Positions 17,873 through 27,106 are shown, counted from the first letter of the stretch. The stretch: DNA of 64,000 nt from JAPOUP01 sp965201085 (GCA_965201085.1 CBDAVS010000025.1:434001-498000), one strand, 5' to 3'. Made by a program: numbers and translations. Notes: generated from the letters alone by a model not told the origin.

Positions 17873-19263
17873 TCACTCAGCCGTCTTCCCCTCCAGAAGA
17901 CGATCAGGCGACCAAATCAGTGCGGTCAGCTGGAAGTATAGCTGAGAGCGTTCCTCTATATCGTTATTGGCAAAGCTCCCATGCGGTCGGAAAGGCAGGT
18001 CGTGCAATTCGATTGTCTGCCAGAAACCAGGGTTGTTTTTGTAGAGGTCCCGGTGCAGCGACATAGCCAGCTTATTCTGTTTCAGGTAATGCGGTAGCTT
18101 CTCGGCATAGCTCTTGTCGCCGAGGCTGGCATTGATCTTTTGGGCAGCGGGAGCAGTCCACCAATGAGATTGCTATGCTCGACGAAGTCGTCCCTCTGGT
18201 CAAACTCATCCTTGAACCGGTGGTGGTGATAGGTCCGGATGTGTTCGGTTTCAAAGGCATACTGACCTGACCGATCCATGTAACCCTCATAGTGGACTGG
18301 TCCACCCGAACGTTGCTCCAACCAATCGGCGAAACGCTCCAGTTGCCGGTAAATGGCCTTATATGTGAACCGGTCCAGGTAGACGGGTTTGGTGCTGGTG
18401 GTGCCCGCATCATCTTCGACGGAAATCGCTGACAGGATTACATGGTGTTGCAGGGTAAAGCCTGCATCGGCGTTATACTTGATGCTGTCCGGCCCTTTGG
18501 TCCGGGCGGCCGATGCATCGAGTAGCTTCAGGTAAAGGTCCGCGGAGATGCGCATATCCCGCGGTTCGAAGCGATGGAAATCGTCGCTGGTCTGAAGTCC
18601 AGGGGCTTGTTCATCGTTCCGAACCCGGCGGTGATACTCGGTGCCGATCCTATCAAAATCCCCAGGTTGGGCGTCTCTATTTCCCTGCCTGATATCCTGT
18701 GCGTATTGGGAACGAAACCACGCTTTGAAAAAGTCCGCTTCGGTCTCTTTGATGTGCTCCGCAAACCTGCCCAGGCATTTCCTAATGAGCGTGTCGGCCT
18801 CGAGGCGCCCGTCCGGGCTTTCGATGTTGGCCAGCGGATACCCTTTGAGCATTTCTGTGGGTGACAGAGACAGGCCACGGTCGTTCATGGTTTCGAAGAT
18901 CGTGTAAGCGTCGCCATCGTCATGGGCGGTGATTTCGATCAGCTTCACATTGCGGATGATCCACCAGATGAATATGTGCAGGGCATCATCCGACATGTCA
19001 TTGGGAAAGATTTCGTCGAGGTCCTCTTACCGGTCCACCAGATTTTTGACCGAATCCGACTTACCTTCAGGGTCGTGGGTGTCGCCGCGTAGAAGAACCG
19101 CCATGCAGCCGTTACGTTCAGGCATGTAGAGCTTGAATTTATAACCATCCGGGTCTTCGTCATAGACCCACCCCTCGATCTTCTTGGCCTTCCTGATCAC
19201 GATGGAGCCGAGATCATATCCCCGGGTGCGCCGTCTATGTCGGAATTGTATCGGGCAGCCGCC
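17873..19263 (-). pseudogene. GmrSD-like DUF262/DUF1524 restriction protein, truncated and broken
   Basis: Read on the minus strand, the frame runs GWVYDEDPDGYKFK, LYMPERNGCMAVLLRGD, then an in-frame TAA at 19027-19029 where homologues read VDRYEDLDE. It continues through FETMNDRGLSLSPTEMLKGY to the HNH part (YAFETEHI, IGGLLPLPK). A frameshift near 18135 follows, and the last part continues in another frame as NNPGFWQTIELHDLPFRP to 17873. These blocks belong to type IV GmrS/GmrD-like restriction proteins that cut modified DNA. The N-terminal catalytic half of the DUF262 domain is missing, so the locus is dead three ways. Base composition matches the surrounding chromosome, unlike the IS relics. 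Confidence 0.8.
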
Positions 19264-19268
19264 CGAGA

Positions 19269-19955
19269 CTAACCGTCTCCGGTGGATTCGGATGGTTGGG
19301 TCTGGCTGATGAAAACCGTGTGTAGCTCGCGGACGAGCTTGCGCTTCATCGCCTGTTCAAAATCCTGAAAGCCATGCGCTTCCTCTACGAATGCGTCGGG
19401 ACCCTTGATCAGCTCACGCTGGAAATAGCCCGCCAGATCGTCACTTCGTCCACCGATGGTCAGTCCGTTCACCGTCACGTCCGATAGCTTGAAATGTTTG
19501 TAGGCAAGTCGCGGTTCGAAGCCCTCGTTGCTGATTCCATCTCCGGATACATCCAGTGTTTTTCGATCACACCCCGGCGCGGATTCGAATAGCAGCGCCG
19601 CCTAGCCCAAAGCGTTGCCGATCGCTGTCGGGAATTCGGTATGGCTTCGTCTGGAGGCCCGGATTTTGGCTGCGGATGCCAGCACGTCCTCCGGCTTGGT
19701 CAATACGCGCCAGGGGAGCGCCAAAGCCTGTCGATCGCGCCCGCTCCATTCGAAAACGCCCAGCGCCACCGGAAGGTCGGGTACCGACAGGACCGTTTCC
19801 ATCACCTCTTTCGACTCTTCGATCCCGTCCACTGACGACGAGACGTCCAACGCCAATAGCGGCGCAAGCCTGCACTCGGCCCATACCGGCGCGGCGACCG
19901 GCCAAACGGCAACCGCCAGCCTTACCAATGGCCTGTGTTTTCCATGCTCACCCAT
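19269..19955 (-). pseudogene. DUF1194 (von Willebrand A-like) secreted protein, interrupted by a stop
   Basis: The frame opens with a signal peptide (LVRLAVAVWPVAAPVWA) and a VWA-type metal site start LALDVSSSVDG. It continues with SHTEFPTAIGNALG, is broken by TAG at 19602-19604, and resumes in the same frame with the typical TLDVSGDGISNEG, VTVNGLTIGG and LVRELHTVFIS blocks to a TAG at 19269. A single base change restores the whole DUF1194 protein. The start overlaps the end of the glyoxalase gene. The function of DUF1194 is unknown. Confidence 0.8.
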
Positions 19956-20350
19956 GGCTCGGCCGGTGGCAGTGCGTCACCCGCTTGCAGAAGCTCAATC
20001 GAGACATTGTCCGGCGAACGTACGAACGCCATATGTCCGTCTCTCGGCGGGCGGTTGATGGTCACGCCATTGCTCCGAAGAAGCTCACACATCTCATAAA
20101 TGTTGTCGACCGAATAGGCGAGATGGCCGAAATGGCGGCTGTCAGAAGGTAGCCCGTCGTCACCGTCCCAGTTGTAGGTCAGTTCGACATGTGCGTTTTC
20201 CTGCCCGGGCGGCGACATGAATACGAGCGTGAAACGACCGTTTTCATTATCCGTTCGACGCGTCTCCTTAAGGCCAAGAAGTTCATAGAACGCCTTGGAT
20301 TTTTCCAAATCCTTTACTCGGACCATTGTGTGAAGATAGGTGGTTCCCAT
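19922..20350 (-). CDS. gloA: Lactoylglutathione lyase (glyoxalase I)
   Basis: A 142-residue VOC protein. TYLHTMVRVKDLEKSKAFYELLGL and the RHFGHLAYSVDNIYEMCELL block are the classic GloA segments, with metal ligands in LHTM and GHLAY. It isomerises the hemithioacetal of methylglyoxal and glutathione to S-lactoylglutathione. AGGGAG precedes the start. The end overlaps the DUF1194 relic by 34 bp, which points to a former two-gene operon. Confidence 0.9.
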   Translation of the reverse strand: MGTTYLHTMVRVKDLEKSKAFYELLGLKETRRTDNENGRFTLVFMSPPGQENAHVELTYNWDGDDGLPSDSRHFGHLAYSVDNIYEMCELLRSNGVTINRPPRDGHMAFVRSPDNVSIELLQAGDALPPAEPWVSMENTGHW

Positions 20351-20688
20351 TCGATCGCTCCCTTTGCCAGCCCGCAGTTTACCGCCTTTGCAACGAGCCG
20401 CAATGAGGGTTACGCACCGAACCGGTCAGAAACCGAGGCCCGGCCGGGTTATTGGTTCGGTTATGGCGGACCCACGTCCGGTCGCAGGACTCGACTGGCA
20501 CCGTACGAAATTTCTGTTGAATTCCCGGGATGGGAGGAATTTGCCTGTCTCTTCGACCTTTCACATCCGGTTTGGCATGGAACTTCCCAAGTGCATTGGA
20601 TTGCGTGTCTTGATATGATCGCGCACCCGATCCGAGGCTAGGAAATACCCTCCTTTCAGGCCAATAGTCCGTATGGCGAAGGTACACC
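20351..20688. other. Gene-free interval upstream of gloA
   Basis: This 338-bp stretch between gloA and the end of the ligase gene has no recognisable protein frame. It must hold the gloA promoter and the terminator region of the ligase gene; I see no strong hairpin. Confidence 0.4.
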
Positions 20689-22224
20689 TCAAACTGCGGT
20701 CTCTGCTCCAGCGGGGTCGGAAAACGCCGAACCGTAGGTGTCGCGAAGGGTGTTCTTCTGTACCTTTCCCATCGCATTGCGTGGAAGCCGGTTCTCGAAA
20801 AATATCCGCTTGGGCTGCTTGAATCTGGCTAGTCTGTCCGTAAGCGATTCCATAATGAATTGAGGAGTGACCTTGCTGCCCGGTGACCGCACGACAACCG
20901 CGACAACGCCTTCACCAAAATCGGGATGCGGTGCACCGATGATGGCGGATTCAAGAACCCCCTCGATAGAGTCGATCACCATCTCGACCTCTTTCGGATA
21001 GACGTTGTAACCTCCGGTTATCAAGAGGTCCTTCGCCCTACCCATGATGTTGACGTAACCATCCGCGTCGATCCGGGCCAAATCGCCGGTGATGAAATAA
21101 CCGTCCGATCGAAATTCCTCAGCGGTTTTCTCCGGCATTCGCCAATACCCTTTGAATACATTCGGCCCTCTCACCTCCAGGATTCCGGTTTCGCCTTCCC
21201 CTACCGTCATACCTGTCTTCGGGTCGGTGATCCGGGCCTCCACATGGGGCAGAGGAAGGCCGACCGACCCGGCACGGCGTTCCCCGTCATATGGATTCGA
21301 GGTGCTCATCGTCGTTTCCGTCATTCCATAGCGCTCAAGAATGACATGTCCGGTTCTGGCTTCGAACCTTCGGTGGGTGTCCGGCAGCAGCGGGGCGCTG
21401 CCCGAGATGAACAGACGCATTCCCGCCACCAGATCCCTGTCAAAGCGCGGGTCATCGAGCAATCGTGTGTAGTATGTCGGGACACCCATCATGGTCGTTG
21501 TCTGCGGCAGGTAGGCGATCACCAAATCCAGGTCGAATTTTGGCAGGAATATCATCCGTCCACCGACGCGCAGCAGTACGTTTGTCGCTACGAATAGACC
21601 ATGTACGTGAAAAATCGGCAGTGCATGCAGCAATGTGTCGCCTAAATTGAATTTCCACGCATCCACGAGCGTATCGGCGTTCGTCAGCAGATTTCCGTGG
21701 CTCAGCATCGCGCCTTTCGACAGGCCGGTCGTTCCAGACGTATATAAAATGGCCGCCAAATCGTTTTCGGAGCGCTTGATGTCATGAAATTCGGGCATCG
21801 CGCTTTGAGCGGTCTCGGACAGATTGCCTTCCCCGGAAGGTCCGAGCGTTAGCAGATTCACACCTTTGGCCCATGCGGTCGGAGCCAGCTGCGCCTCGCA
21901 ATTGGGGTCGCAGACCGCGATGCGAGGTTCTGCGTCGCTAAAGAAATAGTCCAGTTCGGCGGGCGTGTAGGCGGTGTTCAGCGGCAGGAACAACGCCCCT
22001 GTGCGCAGGCAGGCGAGATACAGCGCCAGCGCGTGTGGGGATTTTTCCGCCTGCATCGCGACCCGGTCGCCGGGTCTGACGCCATAACCGGCAAGAACGT
22101 TCGCAAAGCGCCCGGACATTTCGAAGAGCGTTTTCCCGGTGAGGTTAGGGGAGTCCGGGAGGATAAGAACCGGTTCCTCCCTTTCCGCGAGAGGGGCGAC
22201 GAGCGCATCGGATAAGGGGTTCAT
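20689..22224 (-). CDS. Malonyl-CoA synthase-like acyl-CoA ligase
   Basis: A 511-residue ANL-superfamily enzyme. The AMP-binding P-loop YTSGTTGLSKGA, the ERYGMTET block, the YFITGDLA hinge region and the terminal PRNAMGKVQKN lysine motif are all intact, so it should adenylate an acid and pass it to CoA. The segment HALPIFHVHGLFVA and overall similarity point to malonyl-CoA synthase (MatB) over a long-chain ligase. The ATG at 22224 is preferred because GGAA lies upstream and the first conserved block begins soon after. It is divergent from thyX. Confidence 0.82.
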   Translation of the reverse strand: MNPLSDALVAPLAEREEPVLILPDSPNLTGKTLFEMSGRFANVLAGYGVRPGDRVAMQAEKSPHALALYLACLRTGALFLPLNTAYTPAELDYFFSDAEPRIAVCDPNCEAQLAPTAWAKGVNLLTLGPSGEGNLSETAQSAMPEFHDIKRSENDLAAILYTSGTTGLSKGAMLSHGNLLTNADTLVDAWKFNLGDTLLHALPIFHVHGLFVATNVLLRVGGRMIFLPKFDLDLVIAYLPQTTTMMGVPTYYTRLLDDPRFDRDLVAGMRLFISGSAPLLPDTHRRFEARTGHVILERYGMTETTMSTSNPYDGERRAGSVGLPLPHVEARITDPKTGMTVGEGETGILEVRGPNVFKGYWRMPEKTAEEFRSDGYFITGDLARIDADGYVNIMGRAKDLLITGGYNVYPKEVEMVIDSIEGVLESAIIGAPHPDFGEGVVAVVVRSPGSKVTPQFIMESLTDRLARFKQPKRIFFENRLPRNAMGKVQKNTLRDTYGSAFSDPAGAETAV

Positions 22225-22459
22225 TCCGGAAGTTTCCTTTTGTTGCCAACGCGACATCGCAGGGCGGTATCAAGCGGGTCAGAACCACGTTATGCGACCG
22301 ATTGGAAGGCTGCGTGACCGGATGGTGAGACACAGGGCGTTGAACGGCATCATGCTCCGCCTGCGCACCTGCTGAAAGTCCGGGCCTTGCGGTTCGTTGT
22401 GGAAGTGGGGAAATTCGGTCTCCCGAACAGGGAATTACTTGAACCGGAGTTAGTCAAAG

Positions 22460-23374
22460 ATGACCTTGACCGAAGAGCAGCAAGCCGAAGTCGATGCCCT
22501 TAGAAATGTCAGAAACCGGACGAGGCGAGCCGTCTCACCGGGAATGGAGGAGCACCTCCACCGAACCCATGACGTTCTTGATCACGGTTTTATCCGGGTG
22601 ATCGATTATATGGGCGACGACGCGGCCATCTGCCAGGCGGCGCGCGTGAGCTACGGCAAGGGCACGAAATCCGTGTCAAACGACGAAGGGCTGATCCGAT
22701 ATCTGATGCGACACTGGCATTCGACCCCATTTGAGATGTGTGAGATCAAACTACACGTCAAGCTGCCGGTGTTCGTCGCGCGCCAGTGGATCCGTCACCG
22801 CACGGCCAACGTCAATGAATACTCCGCCCGCTATTCGGTCCTGGACCGCGAGTTCTACATCCCTGCGCCGGACGCTCTTGCCGCACAGTCCACTGTCAAT
22901 AACCAGGGCAGGGGACAGGTGCTCTCCGGTTCGGAAGCCGATCGCGTTCTTGATATCCTCAGATCCGATAGCGCCCTCTGCTACAGCCACTACGAAGAAA
23001 TGCTCGGGGTGGAACGGGAAGGCGAACTTGGCCTTGCCCGTGAGCTTGCCAGAATGAACCTGACGGCAAATGTCTACACGCAATGGTACTGGAAGGTCGA
23101 TCTTCACAACCTGTTTCATTTTCTGCGCCTACGGGTGGATGCCCATGCTCAATATGAGATCAGGGTATATGCGCAGGCTATCTGCAACCTGGTGGAAGAC
23201 TGGGTTCCTCTCGCCTACGCCGCGTTTGAGGATTACAGGCTCGGTGGGGTCAATCTATCATCGACGGCGATCAACAGCGTCAGACGGATGCTCAAGGGCG
23301 AAACCGTGACGAGAGAAAGTTCAGGCATGTCCAAGGGCGAGTGGCGTGAAATGTGCGGGATGCTGGGGATCTGA
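22460..23374 (+). CDS. thyX: FAD-dependent thymidylate synthase
   Basis: A 304-residue ThyX. The diagnostic motif RHRTANVNEYSARYS begins at residue 112, and the N-terminal VIDYMGDDAAICQAARVSYG and the LHNLFHFLRLR block near residue 214 are standard. ThyX methylates dUMP to dTMP using methylenetetrahydrofolate, FAD and NADPH. No thyA is in the window. It is a single-gene unit followed by a hairpin at 23568. Confidence 0.95.
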   Translation: MTLTEEQQAEVDALRNVRNRTRRAVSPGMEEHLHRTHDVLDHGFIRVIDYMGDDAAICQAARVSYGKGTKSVSNDEGLIRYLMRHWHSTPFEMCEIKLHVKLPVFVARQWIRHRTANVNEYSARYSVLDREFYIPAPDALAAQSTVNNQGRGQVLSGSEADRVLDILRSDSALCYSHYEEMLGVEREGELGLARELARMNLTANVYTQWYWKVDLHNLFHFLRLRVDAHAQYEIRVYAQAICNLVEDWVPLAYAAFEDYRLGGVNLSSTAINSVRRMLKGETVTRESSGMSKGEWREMCGMLGI

Positions 23375-23567
23375 CCGACTTAGGTGCAGACACGTCGTTT
23401 CGGAACCGCTCGGGAACGACGAGCCAAGCGTTTGGTGTTTGTGCATGTCAGACCGCAAGCGGGTCACGGTTTCCCGTTTTTCGCAGATACCCTTGCTTCT
23501 TTCCTATCGACGAACGCTCTTTGAAGACAGAGAGAGGGTCTCCGCAAGGGAAAGTGCGGTCCTGGCC

Positions 23568-23593
23568 GGAAACCCGCGAAACCGCGGGTTTCC
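23568..23593. terminator. 11-bp GC hairpin between thyX and the YHS gene
   Basis: A perfect 11-bp stem (ggaaacccgcg / cgcgggtttcc) with an aaac loop sits between two convergent genes. There is no clear T-tract on either side, so it may act with Rho or simply protect the 3' end. Confidence 0.5.
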
Positions 23594-23665
23594 ACGCCAT
23601 GATCGGAGCGAAAAGTGAAAGAGCATCGCCGCGCGGCGTGCAAACGGCACGCAATCTTCGGATAT

Positions 23666-24124
23666 CTATCCGAGAATCCCGGGCCAGTTCGCTTCTCCTT
23701 TCGCTATGTTGGCGTCGATGTCGCGGCTCCAACGACGCCTCACGCGACGCGAATAGTTCAGGTAAAGCCGACCCTCATGGACGGTCCATGCTTCCGGTAC
23801 TATCGGTGCCACGTATCCCTGCGAAGCGGCCCATGCGCAGTATCCGCCGAAACGTGGAGCATATTTTTCCGGGTCGCCTTCGAACGTCGCCAGATTCATG
23901 GCCGTCGAGAAACGCCAGGTCGCGCCATTATAGTCAATTGTGTGCTCGTCCGAGCCCGGCACCGGTTTATCTTCGATAAAATACGCGACTGGGTCGTAGC
24001 CGTGGATCGCAAGACCATCCACCTGAAAGGTTTCCGGCTCGGAGGCAAATGCAGAACGGCCGAAAACGGCGGCGGTGGGTGCCATGGCCAGAAGGCCGAT
24101 GGCGGTACGGCGGGTGAAGTACAT
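23666..24124 (-). CDS. YHS-domain protein with Tat-type signal
   Basis: A 152-residue exported protein. The N-terminus TRRTAIGLLAMAPTAAVFG resembles a twin-arginine signal peptide with a cut near ASEP. The mature part has the YHS-like blocks AIHGYDPVAYF, FSTAMNLATFEGDPEKYAPRFGGYCAWA and a closing NIAKGEANWPGI. YHS domains are thought to bind metals, but the role of this periplasmic type is unknown. AAAGGA lies before the start. Confidence 0.85.
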   Translation of the reverse strand: MYFTRRTAIGLLAMAPTAAVFGRSAFASEPETFQVDGLAIHGYDPVAYFIEDKPVPGSDEHTIDYNGATWRFSTAMNLATFEGDPEKYAPRFGGYCAWAASQGYVAPIVPEAWTVHEGRLYLNYSRRVRRRWSRDIDANIAKGEANWPGILG

Positions 24125-24268
24125 TACGGTTTTCCTTTCTCGGTCACCTCCTGACCTGAAATGTGGGATCGGAATGCGAATTGCACCCCCGTTACACGAT
24201 CCTGTGACTGAAGATTCGCATAGTGCCGATGGGAATAGCTACGGACGGACTTCGCTTGGACGAATCGT

Positions 24269-25146
24269 AGTGTCTGCCAGAAAACCCCGTGTTTTTCCGG
24301 TGACAGGGCCGAATCCGGCGGATTTCGGCTTCACGGGACCCTGGCCGGGCCCCTCGGGGCGCCGCCCGGGGCTTCGACAGGACGGTCGGTGGCGGGAACA
24401 TATGGTGAACATCCGGGCCTCCGCCGGTCCGCGGGCACGCCGGTCCGGGCCCCGCAGCGGCGGGGCCTTCCATGGGCCGGTTCACCGGTGGACGTCCGCG
24501 GCCAGCACCGCCAGCGCCACGGCGCCGGCGAAACCCTCCTTACCGAGGCCGCCGCCGCGGTCCAGACCGCGGTGCTCCAGGTTGCTGATGGCCGACCCGC
24601 CGGCGGCGTGGGCGCGCCGCGCCCCGCGGAACGCCTCCCCGCTTTCCCGGACGCGGTCCGCCTCCGGCAGCCTGCCCCTGCGGGGCATCGCGTCGGCTCC
24701 GGCATCCCGGCAGGCCCCAGCCGGTCCGGGGGGCTGCGCGGAACCCTGTCGAAGCTCACCACCGACAGGTCGGGGAACCGGGCCCGCGCCTCCCCGCCCA
24801 TGGGGACCGCCACGTCCACGTCGCTCCCCTCCCACATCACCGAATGGTGCGGGAGGAATCCGTGACGGTCCTCAGGGACGCGGACCGGAACGCCGGGCTC
24901 CACCGGGACCCCGGCCTTTCCCTTCGATATCCAGCGCGTGTGCGGCCCGGATATCGGGTGCACCTTCCCGCGGTGCGGGACCGTCCCGCCCTTCAGGATC
25001 CGCCGTCCGGTCAGGTCCGCCCGGTGCCTGACATGGCCGATGAAGCCCCGGATACTGTCCGATGGGCCCGGGATACCCAACATACCGTCGATCTCCGCGC
25101 GGCTGGCCTCCGCCCTGTCCACCAGCTTCAGCGCCAGCCGCGCGGC
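24269..25146 (-). mobile_element. ISNCY-like element, 3' fragment (copy A)
   Basis: It starts at the terminal sequence agtgtctgccagaaaacccc and aligns without major breaks to copies B (46014-47785) and D (53545-54387) until about 25146, where similarity ends within the transposase. On the minus strand the transposase remains read GKVHPISGPHTRWISKGKAG, HHSVMWEGSDVDVAVPM, then lose frame. Relative to copy D it has lost 70 bp between two ggtggacg direct repeats (junction at 24487-24494), which removes the transposase C-terminus. It is extremely GC-rich and defective. Confidence 0.75.
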
Positions 25147-25397
25147 CCCCTCTCTTTCCGCCCTGATGCAGGCCGGTGACGCTGTCAGGTCATTCATCAA
25201 GGGAATAGGTGGCACACCAGGGGATATGTATGACCTCGAATCCGTCTTCCCGCCGCGGAGATGGAAGACGCCGCTTACCGTGGTGGTCGACGAGGCGCGG
25301 CGGCTGGACTGGCCGGTGAATTCGGAGCAGGGCGCGTTCCTGCAGTGCCTGCACGACGGTGACCCGCGTTTTCCGATCCTTCCCGTCCTGGCGGGAC
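25147..25397. other. Unassigned stretch between two IS relics
   Basis: The plus strand has an open frame reading DMYDLESVFPPRRWKTP and VVDEARRLDWPVNSE, but I do not recognise it. It starts where the ISNCY-like copy A ends and stops where the IS5-like relic begins. It could be a captured gene fragment. Confidence 0.3.
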
Positions 25398-25735
25398 TTA
25401 GAGTTTGTTCCATAAGTTGAGTGGTCCCGCAGGATGTGGCATTCCGGTTGGTGAACGCACCCAGATACGGCGAGAGCCATGCCCCGGGACAGGACCACCC
25501 AACAGCTCCATAAGCGCCCGGACGACCACAGTCAAAACGACCTGACCGACGCCGAATGGACCATCATCGAGCCGATGCCGCCGAAGCGGGGAAGGATGGG
25601 ACGGCCGCGCGGGGTCGACCTTCGGTCGGTGTCCGGCGCGGGCCGGTATATCCTGTCCACGGGATGCCGGTGGCGCGCGTCACCCTCTGGATATCCACCG
25701 TTTTCCACCGACCGGAACCATTTTTAGGGGATTAT
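25398..25735 (+). mobile_element. IS5-family (IS427-type) relic, 5' end only
   Basis: An 83-residue frame (25479-25727) begins MPRDRTTQQLHKRPDD and has the N-terminal blocks of IS427-group transposases: LTDAEWTIIEP, GRPRGVDLRSV, YILSTGCRWRA and YPPFST. It stops after the first quarter of a normal transposase, so the DDE residues are absent. The element probably begins near gagtttgttccataagttg at about 25398. Several conserved positions carry substitutions explained by A-to-G or T-to-C changes. Confidence 0.7.
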
Positions 25736-25790
25736 GTAGCAAAGTGCCGAACGCGGCTGTGCCGGACTCCAGTAACCGGCTAGCCGTTGT

Positions 25791-25973
25791 TCATTCCGGT
25801 TTGTCCACATATTTAATCTTGACGGGTTTGCATAGCGCGTCAACGGCTTTCTCAAAAGACGCGTTAACCCGCATATCCGCATGTAATTCCGGCTTGCTTA
25901 TACGATAATCGCTCCTGGCAATCCGGACTTCCCTAGGCTCAACTTTCTCTCCTTTCATGATCAACTCCGTCAT
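25791..25973 (-). CDS. 60-residue conserved-looking protein behind the methyltransferase
   Basis: A small charged protein (MTELIMKGEKVEPREVRI...VKIKYVDKPE) whose start lies 14 bp behind the stop of the methyltransferase-HNH gene. The ribosome site aggaggaaatca is excellent, stronger than for most genes in the window, which argues that it is truly translated. It has no known domain that I can name. Its position suggests a partner of the methyltransferase, for example a small antitoxin-like or specificity factor; this is a guess. Confidence 0.55.
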   Translation of the reverse strand: MTELIMKGEKVEPREVRIARSDYRISKPELHADMRVNASFEKAVDALCKPVKIKYVDKPE

Positions 25974-25987
25974 TTGATTTCCTCCTG

Positions 25988-26665
25988 TTACGCCGCGAGC
26001 CTCGTTATCAGGTATTCCATGCCCCTGTTTCCCTTCACGGAATTGCAGCGTCCGCACAGAAGCTGGAGGTTTCCGATGTGGTCTGTCCCTCCCTTTGAGC
26101 GCGGAATGATATGATCGACCGTGAGGTTCGGCAACTGGAAGTGCGTTTTGCATCCGTTGCAGTTACCGCTTTGCTCGCCATACAGAAGCCGTCTGTTCTT
26201 CACGTCATTGTAGCGGATCAGCTTGCCGATATCGGTGCGCTGCGGGATGTCGGTGCGGTTGACCACCGTATGGTGGGCGAACATGCCCAGCTCGTTCCTG
26301 AGCCGCAGCAGCACCAGTTCAGCGGCCTTCGGTGAAACATCTATCCCAACCCATTCCCTGCCCAGATCCTGCGCCGCTATGCACGCCGTCGCGCAGCCGC
26401 AGAACGGGTCCAGAATTATGTCTCCCTCGTTGGAACTCGCGGAGATGATCCTTTCAAGAAGTGAACGGGGCTTCTGCGTGGGGTAGCCCGTGCGCTCCTT
26501 GGCCTGGGAGTTGAGATAGGAAATGTCCCAAACGTCGCGCATGGACTTCATACGACTTGTGTCATCCGTGTAAGAGTTTGAATCATAAGTCACTGATATG
26601 ATTAGACCATTGTCTTTCATGGAGTTGACGCCCTCGCCACCCGCCTGGGCGGGAACCGGCAGGCG
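25988..26665 (-). pseudogene. Site-specific DNA methyltransferase with HNH domain, C-terminal half
   Basis: The minus-strand frame reads VPAQAGGEGVNSMKDNG, RTGYPTQKP, the SAM-binding motif LDPFCGCAT and GREWVGIDVSP, then a zinc-type HNH domain: CNGC, TVDHIIPRSKGG and LLCGRCN. In beta-class methyltransferases the DPPF catalytic motif precedes these, so the front half is missing. Upstream the frame ends in the loop of the 78-bp inverted repeat at 26571-26744. The missing front half closely resembles the truncated gene at 53068-53544. An ATG at 26620 leaves a 210-residue frame that may still be expressed, but it lacks the DPPF catalytic site. Confidence 0.8.
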
Positions 26666-26744
26666 GCCAGGCGGGTGGCGAGGGCGTCAACTCCATGAAA
26701 GACAATGGTCTAATCATATCAGTGACTTATGATTCAAACTCTTA
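26571..26744. repeat. 78-bp perfect inverted repeat with 18-bp spacer
   Basis: Bases 26571-26648 and 26667-26744 are exact reverse complements. The left arm is coding sequence of the methyltransferase fragment; the right arm is an inverted duplicate of it that leads into unrelated sequence. Such foldback duplications arise by template switching or by repair of a broken end. In RNA it would form one very long hairpin. Confidence 0.95.
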
Positions 26745-27106
26745 GGGACACCAGGGACGTGGTTCAGGCGGCGGGCCTGTCCCGACCGGAGTTCAACCAT
26801 GAGGTCGGCTGTCTGACGCCGGAGGAGCGCGCGGAGTATCTCTGGCGGCTTCGGGTCGAGTTCGGCTTTCTGTCTGGGTATGACGCCGCCGCGGTCCGGG
26901 AGAACCTCCGCAGGCTCATGGACGACACCGAAGGCTGGCCGCGTCATACGCACCGCGCGGTTCAGGCGCTGGGCGACTGCGCGCGTCTGGCTGGCTGGGA
27001 CCTGCGCGGGCGGACTGGAGCGCCGTCCAGGTGGGAGTGGAAAGACGGTGGGAGACCTATCGCCGCAGCCAGCGGAGCTCGCGGATTAAATCCAGCGTCC
27101 GCCTGA
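26729..27106 (+). CDS. Unrecognised 125-residue frame
   Basis: The frame begins inside the right arm of the inverted repeat (MIQTL) and reads on into GC-rich sequence with VVQAAGLSRPEFNHEVGCL, LTPEERAEYLWRLRVEFGF and AVRENLRRLMDDTEG. It looks like real helical protein, but its first codons come from the duplication, so the original start has been lost. I do not recognise the family; a truncated transposon or phage protein is possible. Confidence 0.4.
   Translation: MIQTLRDTRDVVQAAGLSRPEFNHEVGCLTPEERAEYLWRLRVEFGFLSGYDAAAVRENLRRLMDDTEGWPRHTHRAVQALGDCARLAGWDLRGRTGAPSRWEWKDGGRPIAAASGARGLNPASA

Noticed and set aside
19027..19604. Stop-codon reassignment at tyrosine positions
   Set aside because: All other genes in the window use TAA, TAG and TGA as normal stops, so ordinary pseudogenes are the simpler reading.
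26571..26744. Inverted repeat as a transcription terminator
   Set aside because: It is far too long, lacks a T-tract, and one arm is coding sequence; a duplication event explains it better.
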